A stretch of DNA of 64,000 bases, taken from Ophthalmolycus amberensis. Its lineage: Eukaryota > Chordata > Actinopteri > Perciformes > Zoarcidae. The DNA lies in NCBI GenBank assembly GCA_024529925.1, contig JAFEUB010000735.1, positions 2,108,001 through 2,172,000 of the forward strand, written 5' to 3'. The position numbers and the translations under genes are program-made. The notes beneath the pieces were generated by a model. That model ran no database searches. It worked only from the letters and a program-made list of their open reading frames with translations, and was not told the origin of the DNA. Each line of letters begins with the position of its first letter. Positions within the stretch are counted from its first letter, which is position 1. This document shows, one piece after another, positions 11,407 through 21,517 of the stretch.

Positions 11407-14400
11407 CTGCAAAGAGAGTTAAACAGGGACATTGTAGCCGACAGTAAATGCTTCTTGGATGTGTGTGCAGTCAGGTACACAACTCATTCTGCTGTGTATT
11501 GGTGCTAATATGCATCTGTGGTGTAGTTGATGTACCATTATCTGTTTCATCCGTCAGTCGCATCACAGAACCACATAATAAAGTCTAGATTTCGGATTTA
11601 ATACTATCATTGGTTAAGTTTTAATGAAGAAAGAACTCCTCGGACTGTTTAAACATTATCACATTTCTATGTTCTCTGTGATTTATATGGGGAGCCTTGA
11701 GCTGTACTTTTTAATTACTTCTTTTCCACTCTAATGCCACAGCATTTTACTTAACTTAAATTAACTTTTTTGCGTACCTGTCCATCTTTGCCCATGCAGT
11801 AGTGCTGCCTAAGAGCCTTGGGCCGTTGACAGACGGGAGTGTGGAGAGCCCAGCCATGCACCCCACGCCCACCGTGGGCAGACCTCCAGGTCAGAGAGGA
11901 CGGAAGCCAGGCCGCAGGAAAACCAAGGTGACGGGGCTGTGGACTCAGAAGGGCTCAGCGTTGGGACCACAGAGCATCCAGCCGGGCAAAGGCCTGGAGC
12001 CCATCAAGATCCCCAAGAAACGAGGGCCCAAGCCTGGCAGCAAGGTAGGCATGAAGTGGTTTAGAGATACCGTCAGGGACGCGCCATTGCCTTTAATTGC
12101 AGGATCAGTTCACCAAATTACAAAGCACATACTTTAATAATGTCTCGCCATGCAGATCGTTTGGGTTATATTGTCCCAGGTTTTGCAATATCTGTGACAA
12201 ATGTTAACTTTCATGAACTCAAACACTGTGAAAAAGGATGCATTTTTAAGACGAAAAGATAGACAACGCCATGGTAGTGACCTGTCAATCACAAGGTAGC
12301 CACGCACTGAATCATACACTGTATATTACTGTCTATTTTACTTTAAATGGGACCATAATATATGAAACCAACCATGTTGAAGTTGAACCACAGAGTGGTG
12401 TTTAGGATCAAGTGAGAAGAAGGGTCACTTTCTCAGAGACTTCCATACAATCAGACTTCTTTTTTCAACCAGAGGACTCGCCCTCTGCTGGTTATTAGAA
12501 AGAATGCAAGTTGAAGGCACTCCTGCATTTGCTTCACTTGTCATAACCGGACGTTGCGGCCACTTGACTCTTTGTCTCCTTTGCTCTTGGTTTGCAGCAG
12601 TTGGGCTGGGCGAAGCGAGCTGGCTGGCTGGAAGACGCCATGGCGGGTCCAGGGCGGCCAGTGACGGGTCCGGGGCGAACCAGGGGCAGACTGCCTGCCA
12701 ACTGGGCACAGAGCATAGCTGTGCAGCAAGCCCAGACTCCGGCAGAACCTATCAAGATCCCAAAGAAAAGAGGGCCCAAGCCTGGTAGCAAGGTAGCCTT
12801 CCAGTACATACACACTAACACAGGTATCACTGAACCACAGGTTATCACATCATAGCATTTGGCTGCATAAGGAGGGAACTTATTGGGTGTATTGTTTATG
12901 ACTTATCATTTCAATAGTCGGCTCTATGTGTTGTCCAGTGCTCACCTTCTTCACTTAAACAAGTTGTTACGTCCTGTTAAAAAATGATGAGCTTGTTATA
13001 TTCGTTTTGTTTGCTGATGTTGCATTTACGGTGAGGCACTTTGTTTTAAGGATACAAATATAAAAGAGCAATACAAGAGTCGCATATGTAATGATGGTAA
13101 AAAACAACAAAAAGAAAACCATAGAAAAGTGAAAAAGGATGTAAAATGTCTGAATGCGTGTGTTTATATCCAGAGGAAACCCCGCGTGGTACCTAATCCA
13201 GTCCCCACGTCTCCTACCAGCAGCACCCCAGAGCCCGACACCAGCACCGTGCCTATGGACAACGCCACCATCCCCAATTCTGCACTACAGGCCCCCACAG
13301 GTACACAGACAACAGACCTGGACATGGTGCACATTGTGATTGATGGGTTCACCTGTCTGGGATGTTCAGTTCATCTGTCACGCTGTCGCCGCCTTTTGTT
13401 TCGCGTTGGCAACGGAATCTGACAAATGATGTTATACATGCAAACAATATTTAAAATAGACATCATGGTCCCTTGTATCTGATTACAATAACAATTTCAC
13501 CATCTAATAAGTCACGCAGCCTTCAGTATTGACTTCTCTGCTTGTTGCTGTCCCCTCCCTAGTTTGTGTGTATCTAAATAAGTACGGCAAGGTGGGACTC
13601 CATTTGGACCAGCGGCGTGTCCAGAAGCTCCCGGACCACTTTGGGCCTGGCCGGGCCTCCTCGGTGCTTCAGCAGTGTGTTCAGGCTTGTGTGGACTCCG
13701 CCCACAACCAGGCCACCGTCTTCTCCTGCCTCAAGTCTGGGCAAGGAGGCGAAGTCATATCGGGTGGGGATTAAACTCTCATCATAAAAACAGAAATATG
13801 ACTCTCCTGTCTCTGTTGAAAGTCCTCACGAAGCTGTTGCTTTGTTTCTTTGCTTTTTGTTGCGATCACATCTTTGTTAAATTAACAGAATGTAGTGCTG
13901 TTGACCATATGGAGAATTCATTTCCGTTATAATTGTTACATTAAATGTGAGGTCTAAATAGCTTTTGTATAAAGCTCACTCTCAACAACATGTTTCTTTT
14001 ACTCATGATTTCCACGTAAAACAAAAGACTGTGCACGATATCGAACTGAATTTGATCCTCTGTCCTTTGCCCCTCTTTTCCTCTTCTAGCCTTCTTTGAC
14101 AAGCAGCAGCACACCCTGACCCTGCCAACAGTCAGCAGTGTCACCTACGTCCTCCGCTTCCTGGAAAAACTCTGCCACAACCTTCACTGCGATCCTCTTT
14201 TTGGCAGCCAGCCTATAGCCAGAGGAGGCCTGCACTACGACACTCACACATACACTACAGGTCGGTGCTACTGTACTCCTGCTGTGACTCCACATGCACA
14301 GCTACATAGTGGACAGATGTGGTGAATGCACATGCCATATTTGATTTACAGACAGAGATTTTTCTCCTTATTGATCGACACAAATCTAATCGTCTGTTTT

Positions 14401-17400
14401 AATGCATTTTATATAATGCTTGAAACCAAAAGTAGATATTCTGCACCAGAAGTGGTCTTTTTACTGTGTTATTTATTTTTTTAGTTCTTTAGAAGATACA
14501 AACTCCCAGCAGCATAAGAAAATCTTGCCTTACTCATGTGGAGGTGTTGGCAGTAACCTTCTGAAAAACAAATCTTGTAAATCCTTAAGGGAGGTGCACC
14601 ATGAGCCTCCCCTGAGTATCTGCACAGGATGTTTTACACTGCTGTACAAAAGGCAAATAACTTGTGCCATGCCGACAGTTTAGATTTCCTGGGAAGATAA
14701 ACCCGACATGAAATATGAAATACCTTTTTTGTTGGCTTCCAGTTAAACAGCCATTCGGTAAAAGTGTACTGACAACAAGGTGCTTTATTGGAGTGGAGTA
14801 AAAAAAAGTTGCATGAAATATGCTGTTCAATGCCGTGATGATTGTTAGTCGTGAATGTTGTAGATTACCTCATCAATTCATCAAATCCATCTTGTCGAGT
14901 TTACAGTGTGTATTTTTGCTGATGTGTTGTGTTTTCCTAAAGTCGGTCACTTATTAAGGATTTAAGGTCAAACGTGATACATGACAAAGCATTTTCTGAC
15001 ACGAACCAAATTCACTGTATGGTTCCATATGTCCTGTAGTATTTAAAATACAAAAATATATATTTTTTTTTCTTTAGCCATTCAGCCTCTTTGACCAAAA
15101 GAAGATATGTAACCAAATAACATACAGTCAGGTCCACTTATATGTAGCTTTCTCACCTCTACCTGTAACATCTGGCTGCTTCCTTCATATGTGCTGGGGG
15201 GTTTTTTTCAGAGAGAAGAGGTTTTGGAGACAGCTTAACGACGGGCCCGGGCCTCGGCACCAAGCGGTTCCTCCAGGATTACAAAAGTGCACTTCCTCAG
15301 AAACTGTCCAAAATCCCCCGGCACTCCACTGATGGTATGTTACTTTGAGGATTGTTGTGATTGTTTTCTTTATAATCCACCCTTGGCCTCATTCCTGTAC
15401 ACCGTAAAGTACAAAAAGATTTTCTGCTTGTTCATATGCAGAGCTAGGGCAATATGTGTACTTGGTAGTATTAGTAGTCAGACAACAGTCATATCTGGAC
15501 AAAGAACAATGTCAGATTTTCTGATAAGTTTGTTCCCCTATAATAGCACATTGCATTATCACTTTTAATGAATGCCTTTAATTACACTATTAGAACAGTA
15601 ATAAAGGATGTCTCCTTTATATTGCTGGTAGATTTCAGTTTTATTCAAAATGCTTGTATTTTCTTTGTTCTTTATTTGTGGGTTAAAAAAAGGATTTCAC
15701 TGATTAAACAAGCCGTCCACTCATGTGTATAGTATTTGTTTATATAATCAGTGTCTCTCAACTCTAATGCTGCACCACCACGTTTTATGTGGGACATGTA
15801 ATGCTAGTAATCGACTGCTCTGAGTTGTCCAGTAAAGCCACTTGTAATCATATCAAAGAGGTAGTAAAACAGAGGAAGCTCTTGGCTCAGGAGTGAGTCA
15901 CATTAAGTTCTGGGGCAGGAGGTTAATCATTTAGTCGTCTTTCAATTTCCTTAGATTTTAATTAAGTTAATGTAATATTTGAAGAGATTTATGTTCAAGG
16001 GTAATATCCCCCTAAAAAGGGCCTTCCGCTTTAACAGAAGGCCATAACACACACTCAAATCACTCCAACACTCTCTGAGGGTTACGAGCATATCGCTGTG
16101 AAATATTTTATTAAGTCACATTGTGACCACGCATTATTTAATAACTCGATGAAATGTAATACATGTTATCTCCATTCTGAAATGCAATTTCCTGCATTTT
16201 GTAATGAATTATTGCATATTGCAGTGGTTCTTACAAATGATGGGAGTTAATTACCATTCGTTCTTATGTTTTGGGCCAACTAGGAGGAATCAGTCTGCTC
16301 ATCCTCTCACTAATGGCTGACAAACAGTCACAGGGCTTGACATTAACTTTTGCAGGCACTTGTCCTTCAGGCAAGTAGCTGATATGTTTCACTGGCCCGA
16401 AATAAAAAGTGTCGGCCTTTTTCAAATTAAAATACAACACTTAAATTCACGCCATGCTGACGGATAATGGATCCCAGAGGCGGCATGTAGATTGAGAACA
16501 GTAGAGGTCCTAGGACACTGCTTTTGTGCCGCACCGTAGTCAATGATTGCTGTTTCCGATATGTGACTTTTATCTATTTCCTTCCAGTAATGTATGATTG
16601 GAACTAGCTCAGGACTGTTCCAGAGAGAACAACCAATTTCTAAAGGCGGCCGAGTAAAAGACAGTGTCTGAGGGCGGCCCTAAGGAATGACGACAGATAC
16701 ATTTAATCTAAGATCATTTCAAATGGACGAGAGCTGTTTCTGTACTGTGGTTGGCTCTGAGTACCATCCTCACAAAGGTGTTTGTTTAATTGATAAAACA
16801 TTTCTCTAAAAGTTTGCTCAGGAACGGTAGATTTGAGATGAGGCGGTACTTATTAAGAGAGACGTTTAAAAGGGTTTGGGGAAATGCCAGCACAGTGTAT
16901 TATAAGTAGTCTTGAAAAGGTCAGCTGGAATAGGGCCAAGATAGCAGGTATGGAGAAATAGGTGCGTCCTCATCCCACCACTGCTTTATTGTGTTTAAGT
17001 TCTTTCTATATGTCATGGTGAAACAGTCGATGTGTTTATTTTCTCTCATTGGTGAGTCTTCTGTGTGATTTGTCCCCAGCTGAGTCCCTCGTGGAGAACA
17101 GTGTTGTCGCATCAGAGCACTTAAAGAAGAGCCCTCTCTCTCCAAAATCTACGGTACAAACTCCCGGCCTGAGGTCTCCCTCCAAGCTGCTGCATCATAA
17201 CAACTCCACAGGTAGGGACAGACACTGCAACGGGAAACGTTGACGCTGTCTTCGTTTTCACAACATTTCAGTGAAGTGTTCATAATGCTCCTAAAGTGTG
17301 ACCTGGCACAGTGGATGGATTCTCGCGACGTCACAAGATCATGCGAGAATCCATCTCGTCAGGCTCCGAGTAATGTGTTTTGTCAGCACCAATCGGCGTC

Positions 17401-18877
17401 CTGTGAGGAGCTTTGGGCAGCTGTGGGTGTGGTTCAGGTGTGTGAGACAACACAGAGAGATGGCCGGTCATTCAAACAACAGCGGCCACTAAAGAGGGTA
17501 GCGTGGATGCTGCCGTTTTATCAAATATGTCTTCATTAAGCAGAGCAAAGAACAGCACTGAAGGCTTTTCCTGATGGGAAGAGTTTGATTGACAGCTTGT
17601 TCAGCCAATCACCTGCCAAGAATGTTTTGAAAATGTTTGCCCTTTTCCAAACGGTTTCCAAAGATGGCTTCTCAGCCGATTCTGTGTAACAAAGCATCTG
17701 TTGTGTCAGGTCACCGAAATGGACGATCGGACCAAGAACAGCCCTGTATTCATAATAAACAATGCAAGGGGCTGGGAAGAAGAGTTTGAAGGCTTGTCAG
17801 ACACCAAAAATGGAAAAATAAAATATTAAAATACTCAAGTTTTCAACTCTCATGGCAGCAATCAGTTTATCTTTCATTGCGAAGATTGCACGGTAAACTG
17901 AGGAAATACAGCATTCACGTTGCAAAAGAATCAACCAGCAATGTGCGCTTGCTCATATTGAATTGGCCCACAATCCGGATGACGACCCTGCATTTTATTT
18001 TTTGCTGGAGCACAGTGGCCCCAATGCTGCGTCACTGGAAAGGCCCCATTTAAATGAATGATGGGCCGAACGCCTTAAAATCAGAAGAATCACATTGACT
18101 CAACTGTAAGTAGACTTGACTGATAATGATACATTTGAACATTTGTGTCACATCTCATAGTCGGTGAATAATAGATAGTGACATTGTGTTTGCTGCAAGA
18201 GTTGTGTCTTTACAAGATGAATAACACTTATAGATTTAAAAGCTTTCCAACAGCTTGACAGATGGAATAACTTAGGGTGTGTATTTGACAGGTTTAAGTT
18301 AAATTGTTGTACATTTCTTAATGGTGTTTGGGCATTGCGAGCTAAAGTGTATTAAAGTGTTTGGTGAGTTAATGCATTAATGACTGTCTTCATGGATTTG
18401 TTTGCTCTTTTGCACTTTCAGGCTCAGGCAGTTTCCGGGAAAGCCCGAGACAGAGTGGTCAGGACCCCAACCTGTGGACAGTGGAGGATGTCATGCAGTA
18501 TATCAGATATATCGACCCAGTGCTGGCACCACATGCGGACCTGTTCAGAAAACATGTGTGTATTCGCTCATAAAAGAGGAGATGCTTATAATGATAAAAA
18601 ATGTTGCGTTAGAAAATATAAACTTAAGTACTTATGTATAGCATAAATACACTTTTTAGACCACGCTAGACATTGATTTTTGTTCGGTACATTTGTACAA
18701 CTTAACTTGGTGGACAGCTTTGCTAAAAAAAACTTTCCCTCCCTCTCTCTGCTGCAGGAGATTGACGGCAAAGCGCTCCTGTTGCTGCGCAGCGACATGA
18801 TGATGAAATACATGGGCTTGAAGCTCGGTCCCGCCCTCAAACTCACCTTCCACATCGACAAGCTCAAGCGGGCTTGA
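5280..18877 (+). CDS. scmh1: Scmh1, Polycomb-group Sex-comb-on-midleg homologue (15 coding exons)
   Basis: This encodes a Polycomb protein that associates with PRC1-type complexes in the nucleus and helps keep target genes silent. I joined the exons by hand: 5280-5304, 5607-5684, 5947-6017, 6169-6403, 6757-6845, 7128-7371, 11800-12044, 12598-12792, 13174-13300, 13563-13763, 14090-14260, 15212-15334, 17080-17211, 18422-18555, 18758-18877. All junctions are GT-AG and phase-compatible, giving 729 codons plus TGA. Domains in order are MBT1 (about residues 36-136), MBT2 (about 141-247), a basic linker with two KKRGPKPGSK motifs (248-394), a Pro/Ser/Thr linker, the SLED domain (about 437-550), a divergent low-complexity linker (561-650) and the SAM domain (about 660-727). 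Human SCMH1 has about 660 aa in the same order; the excess is mostly the extra exon at 12598. SCML2 is less likely because the RKPR...TPEPDTSTVP and SLED segments match SCMH1 better. The start codon is the least certain part. Confidence 0.95.
5607..5684 (+). CDS. scmh1: scmh1 coding exon 2, basic N-terminal segment
   Basis: The exon is 78 nt, an exact multiple of three, phase 1 to phase 1. In the frame that enters MBT1 it reads AIEWKDGRRIKQARSGRPSR and onward, a strongly basic stretch. It also contains an ATG at 5622 in a very good start context (AAAGATGG), but in another frame; that frame ends at a TGA in the next exon. The exon could therefore be coding, partly untranslated, or skipped without loss of frame. 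Confidence 0.6.
5947..6017 (+). CDS. scmh1: scmh1 exon 3, start of MBT repeat 1
   Basis: The acceptor is CTCTGCAG and the donor CAG|GTGAGC. It encodes LFSWEKYLKETGG...CFRQ, the N-terminal arm of the first MBT repeat, closely matching the Scm-family pattern FxWxxYLKET...CFxQ. It enters in phase 1 and leaves in phase 0. Confidence 0.9.
6169..6403 (+). CDS. scmh1: scmh1 exon 4, core of MBT repeat 1
   Basis: The acceptor is CCATCTAG and the donor CTTG|GTAAGG. It encodes PPLNEFKAGMKLEALDPRN, then RLRLRLDGSDNKNDFWRLVD and QPIGNCEKKGGMLQPPLG, nearly identical to vertebrate SCMH1. The segment is LDGSDNKNDFW, without the FDGW aromatic cage of MBT2; in this family methyl-lysine binding is attributed to the second repeat. 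GC content is very high for this window. Confidence 0.97.
6757..6845 (+). CDS. scmh1: scmh1 exon 5, link between the MBT repeats
   Basis: The acceptor is CTTCTTCAG and the donor AAG|GTACCT. It encodes GFRLNASSWPMFLLKTLNGA and then EMAPSRIFHK, the highly conserved start of the second MBT repeat. Phase 1 in, phase 0 out. Confidence 0.97.
7128..7371 (+). CDS. scmh1: scmh1 exon 6, core of MBT repeat 2
   Basis: It encodes EPPAPEQNSFQLGMKLEAVD...FICPATVG...VLVTFDGWRGAFDYYCRYD...DIFPVDWC...LQPPGTK. The FDGWRGAF part supplies the aromatic cage positions expected for binding mono- or dimethyl-lysine. Two normally conserved positions differ from what I recall of the human protein: Tyr for Trp in FDYWC and Asp for Gly in PVGWC. 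The acceptor is a tandem CAGCAG, so a variant starting at 7125 with one extra Gln is possible. Donor AAAG|GTATGG, phase 1. Confidence 0.96.
7664..8066 (-). mobile_element. LINE 3' fragment, antisense in scmh1 intron 6
   Basis: On the minus strand the stretch reads, with interruptions, like the last residues of an L2/CR1-type reverse transcriptase: FEAVAPRLWNALP ... KNQLKTHLFRLAV. It is followed by a GAAAAGCGCTCTATAAATAAA-type tail and (ATTC)n repeats near 7664-7678. The same C-terminal pattern (APSLWNSLP...KTHLFKTAF) ends the LINE at 47012, but the tail repeat differs, so it is another subfamily. Strongly 5'-truncated. Confidence 0.7.
9851..9891. repeat. GT microsatellite in scmh1 intron 6
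   Basis: About 20 nearly pure GT units with one GC interruption near the start. Confidence 0.9.
11359..11404. repeat. GT microsatellite in scmh1 intron 6
   Basis: About 23 uninterrupted GT units, about 400 bp upstream of exon 7. Confidence 0.92.
11800..12044 (+). CDS. scmh1: scmh1 exon 7, basic AT-hook-like linker, copy 1
   Basis: The acceptor is CCCATGCAG and the donor AAG|GTAGGC. After VLPKSLGPLTDG it encodes GRPPGQRGRKPGRRKTK and ends with EPIKIPKKRGPKPGSK. The basic Gly/Pro/Arg/Lys clusters resemble AT-hooks and probably contact DNA or RNA. Human SCMH1 has one matching segment. The exon enters in phase 1 and leaves in phase 0, so it cannot be skipped without a frameshift. Confidence 0.95.
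12598..12792 (+). CDS. scmh1: scmh1 exon 8, duplicated basic linker exon (copy 2)
   Basis: The acceptor is tandem GCAGCAG (start 12598 or 12601) and the donor is AAG|GTAGCC. It reads QLGWAKRAGWLEDAMAGPGR, then TGPGRTRGRLP and so on, ending in the same 16 residues as the previous exon, EPIKIPKKRGPKPGSK. The last 48 nt of the two exons differ at five positions by my count, all synonymous. It is 195 nt (or 192), phase 0 to 0, so it can act as a cassette exon. Human SCMH1, as I recall it, has only one copy, so this is a duplicated exon retained here. Confidence 0.88.
13174..13300 (+). CDS. scmh1: scmh1 exon 9, Pro/Ser/Thr linker
   Basis: The acceptor is TATATCCAG and the donor ACAG|GTACAC. It encodes RKPRVVPNPVPTSPTSSTPE and then PDTSTVPMDNATIPNSALQAPT, closely matching the human segment after KPGSK. 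This acidic/proline linker leads into the SLED domain. Confidence 0.96.
13563..13763 (+). CDS. scmh1: scmh1 exon 10, SLED domain, first part
   Basis: It encodes VCVYLNKYGKVGLHLDQRRV, then QKLPDHFGPGRAS, QQCVQACVDSA and KSGQGGEVIS. This is the signature of the SLED (Scm-like embedded) domain, reported to bind DNA in SCML2. The acceptor is CTCCCTAG. The donor (GG|GTGGGG) is weaker than the others in the gene. Confidence 0.96.
14090..14260 (+). CDS. scmh1: scmh1 exon 11, SLED domain, second part
   Basis: It completes VIS-A and continues FFDKQQHTLTLP...VTYVLRFLEKLCHNLHCDPLFG, the C-terminal half of SLED. It ends in a variable Gly/His/Tyr segment. Acceptor CTCTTCTAG, donor ACAG|GTCGGT, phase 1 in and out. 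Confidence 0.96.
15212..15334 (+). CDS. scmh1: scmh1 exon 12, variable linker
   Basis: The exon follows a T-rich tract and TTTCAG and is followed by GATG|GTATGT. It encodes ERRGFGDSLTTGPGLGTKRF and LQDYKSALPQKLSKIPRHSTD, rich in Gly, Lys and Ser and likely disordered. I see no close human match, but length, phase (1 to 1) and splice sites fit. Confidence 0.8.
16325..16450. repeat. Possible dispersed element fragment in scmh1 intron 12
   Basis: The string CAGGGCTTGACATTAACTTT followed by CACTTGTCCTTCAGGCAAGT resembles the end of a common fish DNA-transposon-derived repeat as I recall it. Only one end is recognisable, so the class and limits are unclear. Confidence 0.35.
17080..17211 (+). CDS. 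scmh1: scmh1 exon 13, serine-rich linker
   Basis: The acceptor is TGTCCCCAG and the donor ACAG|GTAGGG. It encodes AESLVENSVVASEHLKKSPL, then SPKSTVQTPGLRSPSKLLHH. Four Ser-Pro or Thr-Pro sites (SPL, SPK, TPG, SPS) suggest a disordered, phosphorylatable linker before the SAM domain. Phase 1 in and out. Confidence 0.82.
17250..17640. repeat. GC-rich repeat-like block with hairpin in scmh1 intron 13
   Basis: The block contains a perfect 13-bp inverted repeat, GATGGATTCTCGC at 17314-17326 and its complement at 17343-17355, around a 16-nt loop with GACGTCAC. Neighbouring text (CACCAATCGGCGTCCTGTGAGG) looks like dispersed teleost repeat sequence from memory. The open frames across it have no exon signals in scmh1 phase. 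Confidence 0.45.
18422..18555 (+). CDS. scmh1: scmh1 exon 14, SAM domain, first half
   Basis: It encodes GSGSFRESPRQSGQDPNLWT and then VEDVMQYIRYIDPVLAPHADLFRKH. W-T-V-E-D-V and H-A-D-L-F-R-K-H are the standard Scm SAM helices. The donor (CAT|GTGTGT) is non-consensus at -1 but the join to the next exon is exact. Confidence 0.96.
18758..18877 (+). CDS. scmh1: scmh1 exon 15, SAM domain end and stop
   Basis: The acceptor is CTGCTGCAG. It encodes EIDGKALLLLRSDMMMKYMG, then LKLGPALKLTFHIDKLKRA and TGA. SAM domains of this family form head-to-tail polymers and bridge Scm to Polyhomeotic in PRC1. The last residues (KLKRA) are shorter than the human tail. Confidence 0.97.
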   Translation, partial: EIDGKALLLLRSDMMMKYMGLKLGPALKLTFHIDKLKRA

Positions 18878-19457
18878 GGACGTCAGCCGGCCAGCAGCAG
18901 CAGCAGCAGCCTTCCAAAGGACTGAACTCCAACCCCATCTTCCTGTTCTAGGATCAGTATATCACGCACTACATATTGCACATGTACTGACCATTTACAT
19001 GTAGCAATTTCCATCAGACCACCATATCTGGTATTACATACCCTTTGTCCTGACCTCATCCAATGAGGAATGTTTATTTTGTGTAGCACAATCCAGCCCT
19101 AAGGCAGCATGGGATACGTAGGATGACCCACTTGTCCTTCATCTGTTTTACATTTCAGTATAACTTGAAGAGTCATACGTGGCTAATTTAACTGTAAAAG
19201 GCTTTTTTTTGGCCTGCTTTTATTACGTTACATTTATTCTGTACATTTCATATTTTCTACTTTATGGATTTATGGACTAGTATTGTTGCCTTTTTCAACG
19301 GTTTGTGTGGGATATGCGTAAGGATCCCTAAAGCAAGAGAAGAAAAGACTACATTCATCCCAATACTTGGGATGCCTCTGGTTAACGTCTCAGTTTGAGG
19401 CATGGTTTTGCAACTACAACAATATTAATTATGGGAAAGGAAAAAACACGTTTTATG

Positions 19458-19798
19458 TAGGGATGCAGCGATACTGATACTGGTCCGATACTGGCTCAAA
19501 TAGCTGGATCAGGTATCGGTGACAATATGCGGATCTATTATTGGATACCATTATTTTAATAACAATTCTGTACATTTATGTCTTCTGTATTTATTTGTTA
19601 TTATTTAGTTTTACAAAGTTTGGAAGTAATGTTTAAGCCTGATGTTGCCTTACAAAAAATGATCCCAGTCACTTCCACACATTGAGGCATACAGCTTATA
19701 AATGATCACTGGTATTGGATCGGTACTTGGTGTCTGCAGATACCCAACGCCCAGGCTGTCGGTATCGGGACTGAAAAAGTTGGATCGATGCATCCCTA
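19458..19798. mobile_element. hAT-type MITE in the scmh1 3'UTR
   Basis: The 341-bp element starts TAGGGATGCAGCGAT and ends ATCGATGCATCCCTA: 15-bp terminal inverted repeats with one mismatch. It is flanked by perfect 8-bp duplications GTTTTATG at 19450-19457 and 19799-19806. Eight-base duplications and this TAGGGATGCA-type end are typical of hAT non-autonomous elements in fish. No transposase reading frame is present. The interior is rich in GATAC/GGTATCGG motifs. Confidence 0.85.
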
Positions 19799-19985
19799 GT
19801 TTTATGAAAGAAAAAGAAAACACTTTATTCTGAAAATACTGCCATGAGGAAATCTGTTTCTTTATTCGTATCCTGGATGTTGTTGACATTGCCTTGTCTT
19901 GTCTTTGTTATTTGTACTTTTTTAATTTTTATACTATATTATTAGAGTTCCTACATGGAGAGCCCTATCATACTTAACATTGATC

Positions 19986-19991
19986 AATAAA
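19986..19991 (+). terminator. scmh1: scmh1 poly(A) signal AATAAA
   Basis: A canonical AATAAA is followed 20-60 nt later by a GT/T-rich stretch (GTGTTGGTTTATATTTTCTGTG). It is the first good signal after the inserted element, about 1.1 kb past the stop codon. Confidence 0.75.
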
Positions 19992-21517
19992 TATATAATG
20001 AGTCAAGTGTTGGTTTATATTTTCTGTGCTATTTGTTCTGCAGTGTCAACCTTTAAAGCCACACTTTCTGATTACATCTTGTCTATACTCATTTACATTC
20101 GTTTTGTTCTCTTTTAAATAGCACAATATTTTTGTCCCTTTAATTGCCCGACCTTTTGATATCAACTTATTACATGCCACATACGTAGGTTTGACGAGTC
20201 TGACATTTTGAGACTAACTTTCTTTTTCATTATTTATAATTCTATTTTGAACAATACATTGTGTAGTTACAGTAGTTCACCAACAGGGGGCAGTACTGCC
20301 TTATCTGCAGTAATGTCCCCTTGCTGTATCTCCTTGGGACTCACTAACATTCACTCCCATGGGTGGTCATATCTCCATCTGGTAGACTCAGCATGATAAT
20401 CTCTGATATTTTTACATCACGTAAAGATTTCTTCATATGGTTGTTATTTTGTTGCTTCGTTCTCAGAATTGCTATGCAGGTATTTCATGTATTTTCCATT
20501 ATATAAAAACCCCCTAATTTATGCTTGTGTCAACCCATTGTTAATGCCGTTTCTGGTAAACGTCGCTGTCATTGTTTCTGTCGGTACACGACTGCGCTAT
20601 TAGGCCTGTGGGCGAAAAACGACTTGTGTCTACTGAAGCAACTTGGCACAAGACAGAAAATCTAACCACATCCTCCGAGTGAAAACAGGAAAACACATCA
20701 CGTAAGGCTGAAGACAGTGACCGAACCCACTGATTCTAACTGACATGGATGAGTATGAATGCATTTCTCTGTGTGTGAGCATATGACACACATACTCACA
20801 ATCCGTGCTGTGTTTGTGCGTTATGCTCAGGCACATGTGACGAGCTCAGAGCTCGTGGCTGATGCCTGTGCTTGTTGGTGTGTAATAGTAGCCAAATTGT
20901 TGTGCATGAAGCCAGTGCTATTTATAGAGGTAACAGCTCCTTGTGCTGCATATTGTGCTTATGAAGGTTGTGAAGTTCTTACTTTAACAACCAACCATCA
21001 GGCACCATTCCTGTGTTGCTGGTTGGGCAGCAGACTGAGTTCTTTTACGTTTCGAGGTGAATATTCAATATGACTGGCTGGGTTCTCAGCAAGCGAGATA
21101 GATTATCTTTATTGTTATGACATACGGTGGTATTCGCTCATTTTGGGGAAATTCTGCTCCTGATATTTACCAACAATGCTGTGCAGTGCCCCCGAGTCAT
21201 ACACCATATAGCCAGTTTCAGTATGTGTGAAAGGAAGTTTTGCGGGCTTACAGATCAGTCATAACTGTGAGAGAGAAAACGACTTTCTCAGCTCTTTTGT
21301 TATGGCATGGAAATACCGTATTCTCTGCAGAACCAGCCTGGCATGCTGCACTCTGCGGGCACAGTTAAGAACAATACAAAGAAATAAAGTGCTCAGTGCA
21401 ACACTTTCTCTCTGACGGATACCAGAATCCCCCAGCATGCCTTCGAGGTGCTCTGGCCTCAGTTAAGTATACTTGGCTTTGAAATTGTCAGGCTAATCTT
21501 TGAATCATGTTTCCTCT

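Larger units (their letters stand above)
7372..11799 (+). other. scmh1: scmh1 intron 6 (largest intron, 4.4 kb)
   Basis: It contains no exon I can support. It holds an antisense LINE 3' fragment (about 7664-8066), a GC-rich block (about 8990-9100) and GT microsatellites at about 9851-9891 and 11359-11404. Confidence 0.85.
18878..20010 (+). other. scmh1: scmh1 3'UTR
   Basis: The region runs from the TGA to just past the AATAAA at 19986. It begins with a short CAG run (about 18892-18909) and contains an inserted 341-bp hAT-type miniature element at 19458-19798, about 30% of the UTR. Confidence 0.8.
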
